Shown here piece after piece: positions 25,664 through 35,044 of a stretch of 64,000 nt of DNA. Position numbers and translations under genes: made by a program. The notes beneath the pieces are model-generated. The model worked only from the letters and a program-made list of their open reading frames with translations. It did not search any database and had not been told where the DNA came from. Numbering within the stretch: position 1 is the stretch's first letter; each line of letters opens with the position of its first letter. The DNA is taken from assembly GCA_030427985.1 (NCBI GenBank), contig JAUIBH010000002.1, positions 17,423 through 81,422 of the forward strand, read 5' to 3'. This stretch comes from Bacteroidia bacterium (GTDB lineage Bacteria; Bacteroidota; Bacteroidia; Flavobacteriales; Flavobacteriaceae).

Positions 25664-26998
25664 TCACCGATTGAATGTAAGTCGTTTTGCATTCTTCTTT
25701 TCTGAAAAATTTCCATGGTCATACGCCAAATGTCCGTTGACAAAGGTTCTTACTACTTTAGAATCAAAAGTAACACCTTCAAAAGGAGACCACCCACATT
25801 TATAGAAAATATTGGCTTTTTTAACCTCTTCTTTGGAGTTTCTATTCACTTGGACCAAATCGGCATAATAGCCTTCCTTAATATAGCCCCTGCGGTCAAT
25901 ATCAAACAGTTTTGCGGGATTGTGGCACATTTTCTCCACCATCTTTTCCAAACTGATCAAACCTTCTTTCTCTTTTTGGAGCATGGCCAACAAAGCATGT
26001 TGTACCAAGGGTCCTCCAGAAGGTGCTTTGGTATAAGGATTTTTCTTTTCGTCCAAGGTATGTGGTGCATGATCGGTGGCCACCACATCAATGCGGTCAT
26101 CCAAAAGGGCATTCCACAATTTTTCCCGATCTGTTTTGGTCTTAACTGCGGGATTCCATTTGATCAAAGTGCCTTTTTCGGCATAATCTTCATTTGAAAA
26201 CCACAAATGGTGGATACACACCTCAGCGGTAATTTTCTTTTCTTCCAACGGAATATTATTGGTGAACAAATCCGTCTCAATTCCTGTGGAAACGTGGAAC
26301 ACGTGCAATCTTGCTCCTGTTCTTTTGGCCAAGGCTATGGCTTTGGAGGAAGACAGATAACAGGCCTGTTCACTCCGAATTATGGGATGAAGTTCAATCG
26401 GAATGTCATCCCCATACATGTCTTGGTATTTGGCCATATTGGCACGGATGGTGCCTTCGTCCTCGCAATGGGCCGAAATCACCATTTCGGTATTGCTGAA
26501 AATCTTTTCCAAGACAGCCTCATCATCCACCAACATATTTCCCGTTGAAGAACCCAAGAACAGTTTTACCCCGGAACATGCATTTTTGTCCAACCGCTTC
26601 ATTTCTTCCAAATTATCGTTGGTGCCCCCAAAAAGAAAGGAATAATTGGCTGAAGCATCTCTCGCGGCAATGGCAAATTTCTCTTCCAACTTTTCAATAG
26701 TAGTGGTCTGCGGAACGGTGTTGGGCTGTTCCATAAAAGTGGTGATTCCACCAGCTATGGCCGCCTTACTTTCTGTGGCAATGGTGCCTTTATGCGTGAG
26801 GCCAGGTTCTCTAAAATGCACTTGGTCATCAATAATTCCGGGAAGCAATAGGTCTCCTTCTAAATCAATGACATGGGCATTCGCATCAGAAATGTCAGTG
26901 TCTATTCGGACAATAAAATCCCCATCCAACAGCATATCGGTTTCAAATATGCTGTTCTCATTGACCACTTTGGCATTTTTTAACAGTGTTCTCGACAT
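25664..26998 (-). CDS. pyrC: Dihydroorotase, amidohydrolase type
   Basis: The 444 residues have the class I dihydroorotase layout: GIIDDQVHFREPGLTHKG (about residues 54-71), GGITTFMEQPNT, AHCEDEG, LHVFHVSTG and TDHAPHT. The enzyme closes carbamoyl-aspartate to dihydroorotate in pyrimidine synthesis. In the usual H-x-H metal pair the first position is Gln59 here; the other metal ligands are present. Similar DHOases in this lineage may share that change, so I still call it active. It sits 2 bases downstream of the sugar-transferase gene. Confidence 0.88.
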   Translation of the reverse strand: MSRTLLKNAKVVNENSIFETDMLLDGDFIVRIDTDISDANAHVIDLEGDLLLPGIIDDQVHFREPGLTHKGTIATESKAAIAGGITTFMEQPNTVPQTTTIEKLEEKFAIAARDASANYSFLFGGTNDNLEEMKRLDKNACSGVKLFLGSSTGNMLVDDEAVLEKIFSNTEMVISAHCEDEGTIRANMAKYQDMYGDDIPIELHPIIRSEQACYLSSSKAIALAKRTGARLHVFHVSTGIETDLFTNNIPLEEKKITAEVCIHHLWFSNEDYAEKGTLIKWNPAVKTKTDREKLWNALLDDRIDVVATDHAPHTLDEKKNPYTKAPSGGPLVQHALLAMLQKEKEGLISLEKMVEKMCHNPAKLFDIDRRGYIKEGYYADLVQVNRNSKEEVKKANIFYKCGWSPFEGVTFDSKVVRTFVNGHLAYDHGNFSEKKNAKRLTFNR

Positions 26999-27000
26999 TT

Positions 27001-27729
27001 CTAAAAACTCTTTTTGAAAAATATACTTCTAAACTTCATGGCAATGACCCCAAAAATGGCTTCTCGGATGATGGCGGAGTTCATTTTTGATTTCCCATTG
27101 ACCCGATCTGTAAAAATGATGGATACTTCCTCTATCTTGAATTTTTTGAGATAGGCCCTGTACTTCATTTCAATCTGAAAGGCGTATCCAATAAATCGGA
27201 CGTTGTCCAGATTGATGGTCTCCAAAACCTTTCGCTTATAGCAAATAAATCCTGCCGTTGGGTCGTGCACCTTCATTCCAGTAATGAATTTTACGTAAAA
27301 GGATGCTCCGTAGGACAACAAAATTCGAAATAAAGGCCAGTTGACCACATTCACCCCTTTTTTGTATCGGGAACCTATGGCCACATCGGCACCATTAAGG
27401 CAGGCCCGGTGCAATCGGGATAGGTCTGCGGGACGGTGCGAAAAATCGGCATCCATTTCAAAGATGTACTCGTATCCCTTTTCCAAGGCCCATTTAAATC
27501 CATGGATATAGGCCGTTCCCAAACCAGATTTTTCTTTCCGAACCTCAAGGAACAACCTGTCGGGAAATTCCTGTTGTAAAGACCGGACTGCATCAGCAGT
27601 ACCATCTGGTGAATTGTCATCCACCACCAGAACATGAAAGTCTTTCTTGAGATCAAAAACCGTCTTTGTTATGGCTTCAATGTTTTCAATTTCATTGAAA
27701 GTGGGAATAATGACCAAGCCGTCTGCCAT
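27001..27729 (-). CDS. Polyprenol-phosphate mannosyltransferase-like GT2
   Basis: From the ATG at 27729 the protein has 242 residues and opens ADGLVIIPTFNEIENI, the GT2 start. DDNSPDGTADAV and EMDADFSH supply the acidic metal- and sugar-binding residues, and GSRYKKGVNVVNW is typical of dolichol-phosphate mannose synthases. It would load a sugar on a lipid carrier on the inner face of the membrane. A longer frame to 27750 overlaps the -7 box at 27748-27755, so the shorter start is preferred. The divergent ArnT-like enzyme (27846) could use the lipid-linked sugar. Confidence 0.9.
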   Translation of the reverse strand: MADGLVIIPTFNEIENIEAITKTVFDLKKDFHVLVVDDNSPDGTADAVRSLQQEFPDRLFLEVRKEKSGLGTAYIHGFKWALEKGYEYIFEMDADFSHRPADLSRLHRACLNGADVAIGSRYKKGVNVVNWPLFRILLSYGASFYVKFITGMKVHDPTAGFICYKRKVLETINLDNVRFIGYAFQIEMKYRAYLKKFKIEEVSIIFTDRVNGKSKMNSAIIREAIFGVIAMKFRSIFFKKSF

Positions 27730-27747
27730 TCGTACTGGATTAGAAGG

Positions 27748-27776
27748 CAAAAATACGGTTTTCTATTTAGCTCCAA
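27748..27776 (-). promoter_or_regulatory. Promoter of the GT2-pyrC-DUF4296 operon
   Basis: On the minus strand TTG (27776-27774) is followed after 18 bases by TATTTTTG (27755-27748). Both elements and the spacing match the Bacteroidota consensus, and the GT2 ATG lies 18 bases downstream. Confidence 0.65.
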
Positions 27777-27817
27777 TATGTTCCTTGGCACACGCACACC
27801 CTGTTGGGCAATATTTG

Positions 27818-27825
27818 TAACTTTG
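27818..27825 (+). promoter_or_regulatory. -7 promoter box for the ArnT-like gene
   Basis: TAACTTTG matches TAnnTTTG, 20 bases before the ATG at 27846. It is downstream of, and divergent from, the GT2 promoter. No well-placed -33 TTG. Confidence 0.45.
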
Positions 27826-27845
27826 CGCCATCTAAAACCCATTTG

Positions 27846-29504
27846 ATGACCCAAAAGTTTCCCAAGCTTTTTCTTTTTCTTCTTGCGTTCATCTTTATCC
27901 TGAACCTTGTTCAAAGTTATTTTACGGAGCTTATTTATGATGAGGCCTACTACTGGTATTACGCCCAAAATATGGCTTGGGGTTATTTTGACCATCCTCC
28001 CATGGTGGCTTTTTTGATCAAAATCAGTAGTTTTTTGTTTGATGGGGAACTTGGAGTGCGTTTTATGAGCTCTGTACTCTCCGCGGGCACCTATCTTATT
28101 CTTTGGTCACTTGTAGATAACCCCAAGAAAAAGGACTATGTCATTCATTTCTTTCTATTGGTATTTTCCTTTACGTTGATGAACGCCTATGGCTTTTTAA
28201 CCTTGCCCGACACCGCATTGCTCTTCTTCACGGCACTGTTTCTGTGGTTGTACAAACGCTTTTTGAAGGGGCCTTCACTGGGCATCACCATTTTTCTAGG
28301 ATTGACGATGGCCGCCCTAATGTACAGTAAGTACCATGCTGTCTTAGTGATTCTCTTTGTTTTTCTATCCAATAGAAAGCTCATTACCAACAAAAAAGCA
28401 TGGCTTGCGGTGATTTTGGCACTGATTTGTTACACACCACACTTTGTGTGGCTCTATCAAAACGATTTTCTTTCGATTACCTTCCATTTGTACGAACGGC
28501 CAAACCAAGCCTATAAGTTTGATGAGTTTACCCTGGGCTTTTTCTTTAACAATATTGTGATTATTGGCCTTTTGTTTTACTGGGTTTATAGTGCCTTTTT
28601 CAAATTTAAAACGACCGATACCTTTTCAAAAGCCTTACGTTATTTGGTTTATGGAATATTGATTTTCTTTTTTATCTCCAGTTTTAACCGAAGGGTGCAG
28701 GCACAATGGACCATCGCTATTTCCATTCCCTTGGCCATTATTGCTTTCAACTATATTTTGGAACATGCCAAAAGCAGAAAATGGGTGTACCGTATAGGTT
28801 TGGTGAGCTTGGTATTGCTTTTATATGCCCGGGCTTGGTTGGTTTACGAACCTTTGTTTCCCATGATCTACGAAACCCACGGCAATAAGGAGTGGGTAGC
28901 TGACCTCACCCAAAAAGCAGGTGGAGTTCCCATTGTTTTTGAAAATTCGTACCGGCGTGCTTCCATGTATCAGTTTTATTCAGGCGTTCCAGCCATATCC
29001 CTGAACAATTACATGTACCGAAAAAATCAATACTCCATTGATAATTCTGAAGAACGGGTACGAGGCAAAAAAGTCCTGTATGTTCCAGTAGCTGCAAATA
29101 GTGGCGATATTAATTACATGCATTTGGACAGTACGGTCTTTTATGGAAATTTTATAGCCGATTTTCAATCGTACCGAAAGTTAAAATGCATTGTAGAAAA
29201 ATCTAAGTCAGGGATTGAACATTCGTTGAAAGTATATAATCCGTATGAGTTTAACATTCCCTTGGAAAACCTGAAATACACCATATCATATTCCAATGAA
29301 CATAAACAAGTAAAGGACATGCAATCCCTGAAGGTAAAAACCGTTTATCCAGAAAACCGCTTTTTAAAAGCCAAGGATACGGTTTTTTATACCTTTGAAC
29401 TACCGTTGCCAAAAATGGAAAATCCGGGGTATTTTAGAATTGGAATTTCGGAAAATGGATTATTGCCCGGGCTCAATGGAAAACCAATCAAAATAACAGA
29501 ATGA
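27846..29504 (+). CDS. ArnT/PMT-like glycosyltransferase (GT39/GT83 type)
   Basis: From the ATG at 27846 there are 552 residues: about ten membrane spans, and a soluble periplasmic C-terminal third. The first loop has YDEAYYWYYAQ and GYFDHPPMVA, the acidic catalytic motif of polyprenol-phosphate-sugar transferases that decorate lipids or proteins in the periplasm. It would use a sugar on a lipid carrier, plausibly made by the divergent GT2 enzyme. Its TGA overlaps the ATG of the DUF4271 gene (29501-29504). Confidence 0.85.
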   Translation: MTQKFPKLFLFLLAFIFILNLVQSYFTELIYDEAYYWYYAQNMAWGYFDHPPMVAFLIKISSFLFDGELGVRFMSSVLSAGTYLILWSLVDNPKKKDYVIHFFLLVFSFTLMNAYGFLTLPDTALLFFTALFLWLYKRFLKGPSLGITIFLGLTMAALMYSKYHAVLVILFVFLSNRKLITNKKAWLAVILALICYTPHFVWLYQNDFLSITFHLYERPNQAYKFDEFTLGFFFNNIVIIGLLFYWVYSAFFKFKTTDTFSKALRYLVYGILIFFFISSFNRRVQAQWTIAISIPLAIIAFNYILEHAKSRKWVYRIGLVSLVLLLYARAWLVYEPLFPMIYETHGNKEWVADLTQKAGGVPIVFENSYRRASMYQFYSGVPAISLNNYMYRKNQYSIDNSEERVRGKKVLYVPVAANSGDINYMHLDSTVFYGNFIADFQSYRKLKCIVEKSKSGIEHSLKVYNPYEFNIPLENLKYTISYSNEHKQVKDMQSLKVKTVYPENRFLKAKDTVFYTFELPLPKMENPGYFRIGISENGLLPGLNGKPIKITE

Positions 29505-30157
29505 ACCCAATAGAAAAAGCTGTTTATTCACTGGACTGGATGACCCTGGTCCTGTTTATAAGCCTCATAATCTTTGCGTTGGGAAAATACCTGTACCACA
29601 ATAAATTCCTCAATTTCATCATACTTCCGTTCAACAATAAATATGTGCTGCTGCACAATAAAAAGGGACAACTGTTCAATTGGTTCCACATCCTTCTTAC
29701 CATTTTCCAAGTCATAAATCTTGCTTTTTTTATTTTCTTGTCATTAAAAACTTTTGATGCCTTGCCAAGCGAAAACTACCAAAACGTTTTTTTTACAATC
29801 TTGGCTTTTTTGGCACTCTTTCAGGTTGCAAAATTGATCTTGCAATTTATCAAAGGATTTGTTTTTAACACCCAAGGACTGATATCGGAACTGATCTTCT
29901 CCAAAATCTCCTATCTCAACCATAGCAGTATTATTTTATGTATCAGTAATGTTGTTTTGGTGTACATTTTCAAGGATTCAAAAATCATAATATACACCAC
30001 AATAATCTTAATTTTATTGGTTAATGGCATAGGGGTGATAAAGCTGTTGAAGAACTATCAAAAAGCTATGTTTCCGTATTTTGTGTATTTTATTTTGTAC
30101 CTTTGCACACTCGAAATTGCGCCCTTGGTGATAATTGGAAGCTATCTAAAAGATTGA
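29501..30157 (+). CDS. DUF4271 membrane protein
   Basis: The 218 residues form about seven membrane spans with the DUF4271 feature FNTQGLISELIFSKISYL near the middle and a C-terminal FPYFVYFILYLCTLEIAPL. The family is confined to Bacteroidota and usually lies next to uroporphyrinogen-III synthase, as here (6 bases to hemD). Function is unknown. The ATGA overlap with the previous gene shows coupled translation. Confidence 0.85.
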   Translation: MNPIEKAVYSLDWMTLVLFISLIIFALGKYLYHNKFLNFIILPFNNKYVLLHNKKGQLFNWFHILLTIFQVINLAFFIFLSLKTFDALPSENYQNVFFTILAFLALFQVAKLILQFIKGFVFNTQGLISELIFSKISYLNHSSIILCISNVVLVYIFKDSKIIIYTTIILILLVNGIGVIKLLKNYQKAMFPYFVYFILYLCTLEIAPLVIIGSYLKD

Positions 30158-30163
30158 AAATTT

Positions 30164-30907
30164 ATGAAAGTAAAAACAATTTTGGTTTCCCAACCAGAAC
30201 CTAAAGTCGAAAATTCCCCCTATTCAAGATTGATCGAGAAAGAAAAGGTTAAAGTGGATTTTAGACCTTTTATCCATGTTGAGGGGGTTGAGGCCAAGAG
30301 TGTGAGGCAGCAAAAAATCGACTTGAACAATTTTACGGCGATTATCTTGACCAGCAGGAATTCTGTGGATCATTTTTTTAGGATTGCCGAGGAAATGCGC
30401 TTTAAGGTCCCGGACACCATGAAATACTTTTGCCAGTCCGAGGCCGTTGCCTACTACTTGCAAAAATATGTAGTGTACAGAAAACGTAAGATCTATGTGG
30501 GAAAACGAACTTTTAACGAGTTGATCCCCTTGATCAAAAAGTACAAGGACGAAAAATTCCTTTTACCCTCATCTGATGCCTTGAAGGCCACCGTGCCCCA
30601 AGCTTTGGATGAAATCAACGTTGACTGGAAACGCGGTGTATTTTACAAGACGGTCATCAGTGACCTATCGGACCTTAGAAACGTGTATTACGACATATTG
30701 GTTTTCTTTAGTCCTTCTGGAATTGAATCGCTATTGAAGAATTTCCCGGATTTTGAACAGAAAGATACTAGGATTGCCGTTTTTGGCAACAGTACCGTAA
30801 AAGCAGCTACGGAAGCCGGACTTCGCATAGACATTCAGGCGCCAACACCGGAAACACCATCCATGACAATGGCCCTACAGAAGTACATTACCAGTGTGAA
30901 CAAGTAA
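30164..30907 (+). CDS. hemD: Uroporphyrinogen-III synthase
   Basis: The 247 residues show the weakly conserved HemD pattern: ILVSQPEP at the start, FTAIILTSRNSVDHFF (about residues 58-73), a second half with YDILVFFSPSGIESLL (about 180-195) and IAVFGNSTVKAATEAGL. The enzyme closes hydroxymethylbilane to uroporphyrinogen III for haem. Its location beside DUF4271 is the usual one in this family. A strong terminator follows at 30929. Confidence 0.88.
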   Translation: MKVKTILVSQPEPKVENSPYSRLIEKEKVKVDFRPFIHVEGVEAKSVRQQKIDLNNFTAIILTSRNSVDHFFRIAEEMRFKVPDTMKYFCQSEAVAYYLQKYVVYRKRKIYVGKRTFNELIPLIKKYKDEKFLLPSSDALKATVPQALDEINVDWKRGVFYKTVISDLSDLRNVYYDILVFFSPSGIESLLKNFPDFEQKDTRIAVFGNSTVKAATEAGLRIDIQAPTPETPSMTMALQKYITSVNK

Positions 30908-30928
30908 GTTACTTTATTGGAAAAAATC

Positions 30929-30962
30929 AACGCCCCCGATTTGCATCGGGGGCGTTTTGTTT
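30929..30962. terminator. Bidirectional terminator between hemD and pckA
   Basis: AACGCCCCCGAT, loop TTGC, ATCGGGGGCGTT, followed by TTGTTTTT. A perfect 12-bp GC-rich stem serving the two convergent genes. Confidence 0.93.
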
Positions 30963-32579
30963 TTAAAAAGCGTAACGTTGAGGTCCTCCCCTTCGGATTT
31001 CCTCACTGGCGTAGGCCTCAAACTTCTTAAAGTTCTCCCGAAACGCGTTGGTCAATTTAAATGCGGTTGTATAATAGGCCTCATCATTGTTCCAAGTAGC
31101 CCGTGGACTCAAGACACTTGTGGGTACTCCAGGACATTCCCTAGGTTGTGCCACACCAAAAACGGAATGAATATGGTACTTGTCATAGCTGTACAGTCCC
31201 AATTCCCCGCTAAGGGCAGCACTGATCATGGCTCGAGTATATTTTAGTTTCATACGGGTTCCAACACCATAAGGTCCGCCTGTCCACCCCGTATTGATCA
31301 ACCAAACATCCACACCAGACTCTTTCATTTTCCGACTTAACATTTCGGCATATTTTGCAGGGTGCAATGGCATAAAAGGAGCCCCAAAACAGGCCGAAAA
31401 CGAGGGTTGAGGCTCAACCACACCAGCTTCAGTGCCTGCAACCTTGGCCGTATACCCCGAAATAAAATGGTACGCCGCCTGTGCTGGTGTAAGCTTGGAA
31501 ATGGGGGGCAACACCCCAAAGGCGTCCGCTGTAAGAAAAAAGATATTCTTTACATTTTTTCCAATAGAGGGCTCCTGAATGTTATCAATATGATAAATAG
31601 GATAACTAACCCTAGTATTTTGGGTGATGGAAGTGTCTGAAAAATCAACCACACCCGCATCATCCATAATTACATTCTCCAAGATAGCTCCCTTTTTAAT
31701 GGCTCCATAAATTTCAGGTTCGTTCTCTTCAGATAGGTCTATGACTTTGGCATAACACCCTCCTTCAAAGTTAAAAACGGTATTGTCCGGAGTCCAGCCA
31801 TGCTCATCATCACCAATCAATTTTCTATCGGGATCGGTGGAAAGTGTAGTTTTTCCTGTTCCTGAAAGTCCAAAGAAAATGGCAGTATCACCATCTTCCC
31901 CCACATTGGCAGAGCAGTGCATGGGCAGCGTATTTTTGTAAACGGGAAGGATAAAATTCAAGGCTGAAAAAATTCCTTTTTTTATTTCTCCCGTATAGCC
32001 TGTTCCTCCAATCAATGCAATCTTTCTGGTGAAATTAAGGATAGCAAAATTGTGTTGACGGGTTCCATCCACATCGGCATCTGCCATAAAACCAGGCGCA
32101 TTGATCACGGTCCATTCTGGGTCAAAATCTTCCAATTCCTCTTCGGTAGGTCTCAAAAACATATTGTATGCGAACATATTGGACCAAGGATATTCATTCA
32201 CCACCCTAATGTTCAACTTATAGGAAGGGTCTGCACAAGCATAGCAATCCCGAACATACAATTCTTTTACATTGAGATAGCCGATGACTTTATCGTACAA
32301 CTTGTCAAACTTTTCGCTTTCAAAAGGAATGTTGATGTTGCCCCACCAAATTTTGTCTTCGGTAATGGCATCTTTTACAATGAACCGGTCCATGGGTGAC
32401 CTTCCGGTGAACTCACCTGTGTTAACCGCCAAGGCGCCAGAGGAAGCTTCTTTTCCCATACCCTTTTCCAGGGTAACGTCATGAAGTTCATCAGGAGAAA
32501 GTTGATATTGAAAATTGTTGTGCGTAATTCCGTAGGGCTTCAACGAAATCGTTTTCGTAATTGAGTCAGAATTCTTCAT
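30963..32579 (-). CDS. pckA: Phosphoenolpyruvate carboxykinase (ATP)
   Basis: The 538 residues have the ATP-type PEPCK motifs: FTGRSPMDRFIVKD, the kinase-1a loop GLSGTGKTTLS (Walker A), and IGDDEHGW (metal-binding). It converts oxaloacetate to phosphoenolpyruvate for gluconeogenesis, important for a cell living on amino acids and organic acids. Length is normal for the family. It has its own -7 box at 32601-32608. Confidence 0.97.
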   Translation of the reverse strand: MKNSDSITKTISLKPYGITHNNFQYQLSPDELHDVTLEKGMGKEASSGALAVNTGEFTGRSPMDRFIVKDAITEDKIWWGNINIPFESEKFDKLYDKVIGYLNVKELYVRDCYACADPSYKLNIRVVNEYPWSNMFAYNMFLRPTEEELEDFDPEWTVINAPGFMADADVDGTRQHNFAILNFTRKIALIGGTGYTGEIKKGIFSALNFILPVYKNTLPMHCSANVGEDGDTAIFFGLSGTGKTTLSTDPDRKLIGDDEHGWTPDNTVFNFEGGCYAKVIDLSEENEPEIYGAIKKGAILENVIMDDAGVVDFSDTSITQNTRVSYPIYHIDNIQEPSIGKNVKNIFFLTADAFGVLPPISKLTPAQAAYHFISGYTAKVAGTEAGVVEPQPSFSACFGAPFMPLHPAKYAEMLSRKMKESGVDVWLINTGWTGGPYGVGTRMKLKYTRAMISAALSGELGLYSYDKYHIHSVFGVAQPRECPGVPTSVLSPRATWNNDEAYYTTAFKLTNAFRENFKKFEAYASEEIRRGGPQRYAF

Positions 32580-32600
32580 TGAATTGTTTTAGTTGCAACA

Positions 32601-32608
32601 CAAAACTA
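32601..32608 (-). promoter_or_regulatory. -7 promoter box for pckA
   Basis: The minus strand reads TAGTTTTG, matching TAnnTTTG, 21 bases upstream of the pckA start. No -33 TTG is seen. Confidence 0.5.
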
Positions 32609-32642
32609 GAAAATTATACGTTTTCCGGCTTCTATTTCTAGC

Positions 32643-33035
32643 TTAATTACCCCCTTTTTGGGTCAAAATGTAGTATCCTAAAAGAAACCAACCCAGAATT
32701 AAGAAAACCCCTCCCATTGGCGTTAAAAAACCAATAATCCTAAAATCAAAAGCTGTTAAGCTGTTCAAGGCCAGTAGATAAATTGAAAACGAAAACAAAA
32801 TCACACCGGTTACGATCATCGCAAATATCAATTTTTTGCTCCTTTGTTTTAGACCATCCCAAATTCCTAAAAAAAGCAGGAACAGTGCATGGTACATTTG
32901 GTATCGCACTCCGGTCTCAAAAGTGTCCACAGCTTCGGCGTCCACCAATTTTTCCAATCCGTGTGCCCCAAAGGCTCCAAGGACAATGGCCAATACGCCA
33001 AATACAGTTCCTGTCACAACGATTGTTCTGTTCAT
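32643..33035 (-). CDS. DUF423 membrane protein
   Basis: The 130 residues starting MNRTIVVTGTVFGVLAIVLG match the DUF423 (YwdK-like) family: AFGAHGLEKL in the first loop, VRYQMYHALFLLFLG in the second helix, and four membrane spans in all. I use the ATG at 33035; a longer frame to 33098 adds 21 residues with no family match. Function unknown. Confidence 0.87.
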   Translation of the reverse strand: MNRTIVVTGTVFGVLAIVLGAFGAHGLEKLVDAEAVDTFETGVRYQMYHALFLLFLGIWDGLKQRSKKLIFAMIVTGVILFSFSIYLLALNSLTAFDFRIIGFLTPMGGVFLILGWFLLGYYILTQKGGN

Positions 33036-33113
33036 AACTTTAATGTGTTGTTTTTTTAGAAATATAACATTTTGATACCTTAGCACTACATTATTCAAAA
33101 TTACACAAAACCT

Positions 33114-34487
33114 ATGGTCCGCACTATTTTGGTTGTTGGGGCTGGTAAATCAACCTCATATCTTTTAGATTACCTTTTAAAAAAATCGGATGCCGAAAAC
33201 CTTCGGCTGATTATTGGAGATCTTCACCCGGAAAATATTCCAGAGCAGTTTGCATCTCACCAGAATTGTAGTGTGGTGCGTTTGGATATATTCAATGACG
33301 AAGACCGAAGGAACGCCATTGAATCTGCAACCATTGTGATATCCATGCTGCCGGCTCGCTTGCACATAAAAATTGCCGAAGATTGCATTCATTTTAAGAA
33401 AAATTTAGTCACCGCATCTTATGTCAGCCAAGAAATGAGGGCACTGGATGACGATGTCAAAAATAATGGACTGATATTCATGAACGAAATTGGCCTTGAT
33501 CCCGGTATTGACCACATGAGCGCCATGGAGGTGATTGACCGTATTCGGGATAAGGGTGGCAAAATGTTGCTTTTTGAGTCCTTTACCGGAGGGCTGATCG
33601 CCCCGGAAAGTGATTCCAACTTGTGGAACTATAAATTTACATGGAACCCCAGAAATGTGGTTTTGGCCGGCCAAGGGGGTGTCGCCAAATTCATTCAGGA
33701 GGGTACCTATAAATACATTCCTTACCAAAAATTGTTCAGACGGACAGAATTTTTGGAGATTGAGGGCCATGGTACTTTTGAAGCTTATGCCAACCGTGAC
33801 TCTTTGAATTACAGAGAGGCTTATGGCCTACAGAATGCCCTTACGCTGTATAGGGGTACCATGCGAAGGGTTGGGTTTTCCAAAGCCTGGCAAATGTTTG
33901 TGATTTTGGGCATGACGGATGATAGCTACACCATTGAAAATTCCGAAGGAATGTCCTATCGGGAATTTGTAAACCTATTTTTGCCCTATTCCCCAACCGA
34001 TTCTGTGGAATTGAAACTGCGCCATTATCTTAAAATTGATCAAGATGATATTCGTTGGGGCAAACTATTGGAACTGAACCTTTTTGACCATTCCAAAAAA
34101 ATACCTTTAAAAAAAGCCTCTCCAGCACAAATACTACAGTACATTTTGGAAGATAGCTGGACCTTAAAGGAAGATGAAAAGGATATGATTGTGATGTACC
34201 ATAAATTTGGCTATGAATTAAACGGTGAAAAGAAACAAATTGATGCCAATATGGTGGTCATTGGTGAAAACCGAACCTATACTGCCATGTCCAAAACGGT
34301 TGGGTTGCCCGTTGCCATTGCCACACTTCAAATATTAAATGGAAAAATAACTACCCCGGGGGTTCAAATTCCAATCCGTAAAGAAGTGTATGCCCCAATT
34401 CTCTCGGAACTAAAATCCCATGGAATTTCTTTCAAGGAATTTGAAGTACCCTATTTAGGTTATAATCCCGACTTTGTAGCGAGCTGA
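33114..34487 (+). CDS. Saccharopine dehydrogenase/reductase-like enzyme
   Basis: The 457 residues start with a Rossmann motif (ILVVGAGKSTSYLLDYL) and contain ATIVISMLPARLH (about residues 72-84), VTASYVS and NEIGLDPGIDHMSAME, all characteristic of the saccharopine reductase (Lys9-type) family. It probably acts in lysine breakdown or in interconversion of saccharopine and aminoadipate semialdehyde. An Lrp-family regulator follows 47 bases downstream, which fits amino-acid control. Confidence 0.88.
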   Translation: MVRTILVVGAGKSTSYLLDYLLKKSDAENLRLIIGDLHPENIPEQFASHQNCSVVRLDIFNDEDRRNAIESATIVISMLPARLHIKIAEDCIHFKKNLVTASYVSQEMRALDDDVKNNGLIFMNEIGLDPGIDHMSAMEVIDRIRDKGGKMLLFESFTGGLIAPESDSNLWNYKFTWNPRNVVLAGQGGVAKFIQEGTYKYIPYQKLFRRTEFLEIEGHGTFEAYANRDSLNYREAYGLQNALTLYRGTMRRVGFSKAWQMFVILGMTDDSYTIENSEGMSYREFVNLFLPYSPTDSVELKLRHYLKIDQDDIRWGKLLELNLFDHSKKIPLKKASPAQILQYILEDSWTLKEDEKDMIVMYHKFGYELNGEKKQIDANMVVIGENRTYTAMSKTVGLPVAIATLQILNGKITTPGVQIPIRKEVYAPILSELKSHGISFKEFEVPYLGYNPDFVAS

Positions 34488-34534
34488 TGTACAAAGATTT
34501 TCAATATCTTTAGCTTCAATTCTAAACAGTTTCT

Positions 34535-35005
34535 GTGAAAAACCATAACAATTCGGTCAAAATTGATGGCATAGACAAAAAAATCCTAAGGTATTTGATG
34601 GAAGATGCCCGGAAACCTATTTTGGAGATTGCCCGAAACATTGGCATTTCCGGAGCGGCCATCCATCAACGGCTCCGCAAATTGGAAAGTTCCGGTTTGC
34701 TCGCAGGTTCCAAATTCATCATCAATCCACGCGTATTGGGCTATACCACAATGGCTTACATCGGTATTTTCTTGGATAAGGCCATGGCCAACCCAAGGGC
34801 CGTGAAAGATTTGGAAAAAATCCCCGAAGTTTTGGAATGTCACTATACCACTGGAAACTGGTCTATTCTTATTAAAGTGCTGTGTAGGGATAATGAACAC
34901 CTTATGCAGGTACTGAACAAAAAAATACAGCAAATCGAAGGTGTCTCCCGTACTGAAACCTTTATTTCCCTGAACCAGCAAATTGATAGACAAATTCAGA
35001 TTTGA
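34535..35005 (+). CDS. Lrp/AsnC-family transcriptional regulator
   Basis: The 156 residues start at a GTG (34535); no in-frame ATG precedes the DNA-binding domain. The helix-turn-helix lies at about residues 15-55 (DKKILRYLMEDARKPI, GISGAAIHQRLRKLE), followed by the RAM ligand-binding domain (about 70-150; ECHYTTGNWSILIKVLC). Such regulators sense amino acids. It likely controls the saccharopine enzyme upstream, and perhaps alanine dehydrogenase further along; both are inference. TATCTTTA at 34505-34512 resembles a -7 box. Confidence 0.9.
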   Translation: MKNHNNSVKIDGIDKKILRYLMEDARKPILEIARNIGISGAAIHQRLRKLESSGLLAGSKFIINPRVLGYTTMAYIGIFLDKAMANPRAVKDLEKIPEVLECHYTTGNWSILIKVLCRDNEHLMQVLNKKIQQIEGVSRTETFISLNQQIDRQIQI

Positions 35006-35008
35006 TAT

Positions 35009-35039
35009 TTGTATTCAATCTAAATAAACTTTACATTTG
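35009..35039 (+). promoter_or_regulatory. Promoter of the 35045 gene
   Basis: TTG (35009-35011), 20 bases, TACATTTG (35032-35039). This is a full match in both elements and spacing. The -7 box ends only 5 bases before the ATG, so the transcript may be leaderless. Confidence 0.65.
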
Positions 35040-35044
35040 TAGCC

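Noticed and set aside
30098-30105. TACCTTTG, a -7 match inside the DUF4271 gene upstream of hemD
   Set aside because: No -33 element at a suitable distance, and the genes are tightly packed in one transcript; a chance match is more likely.
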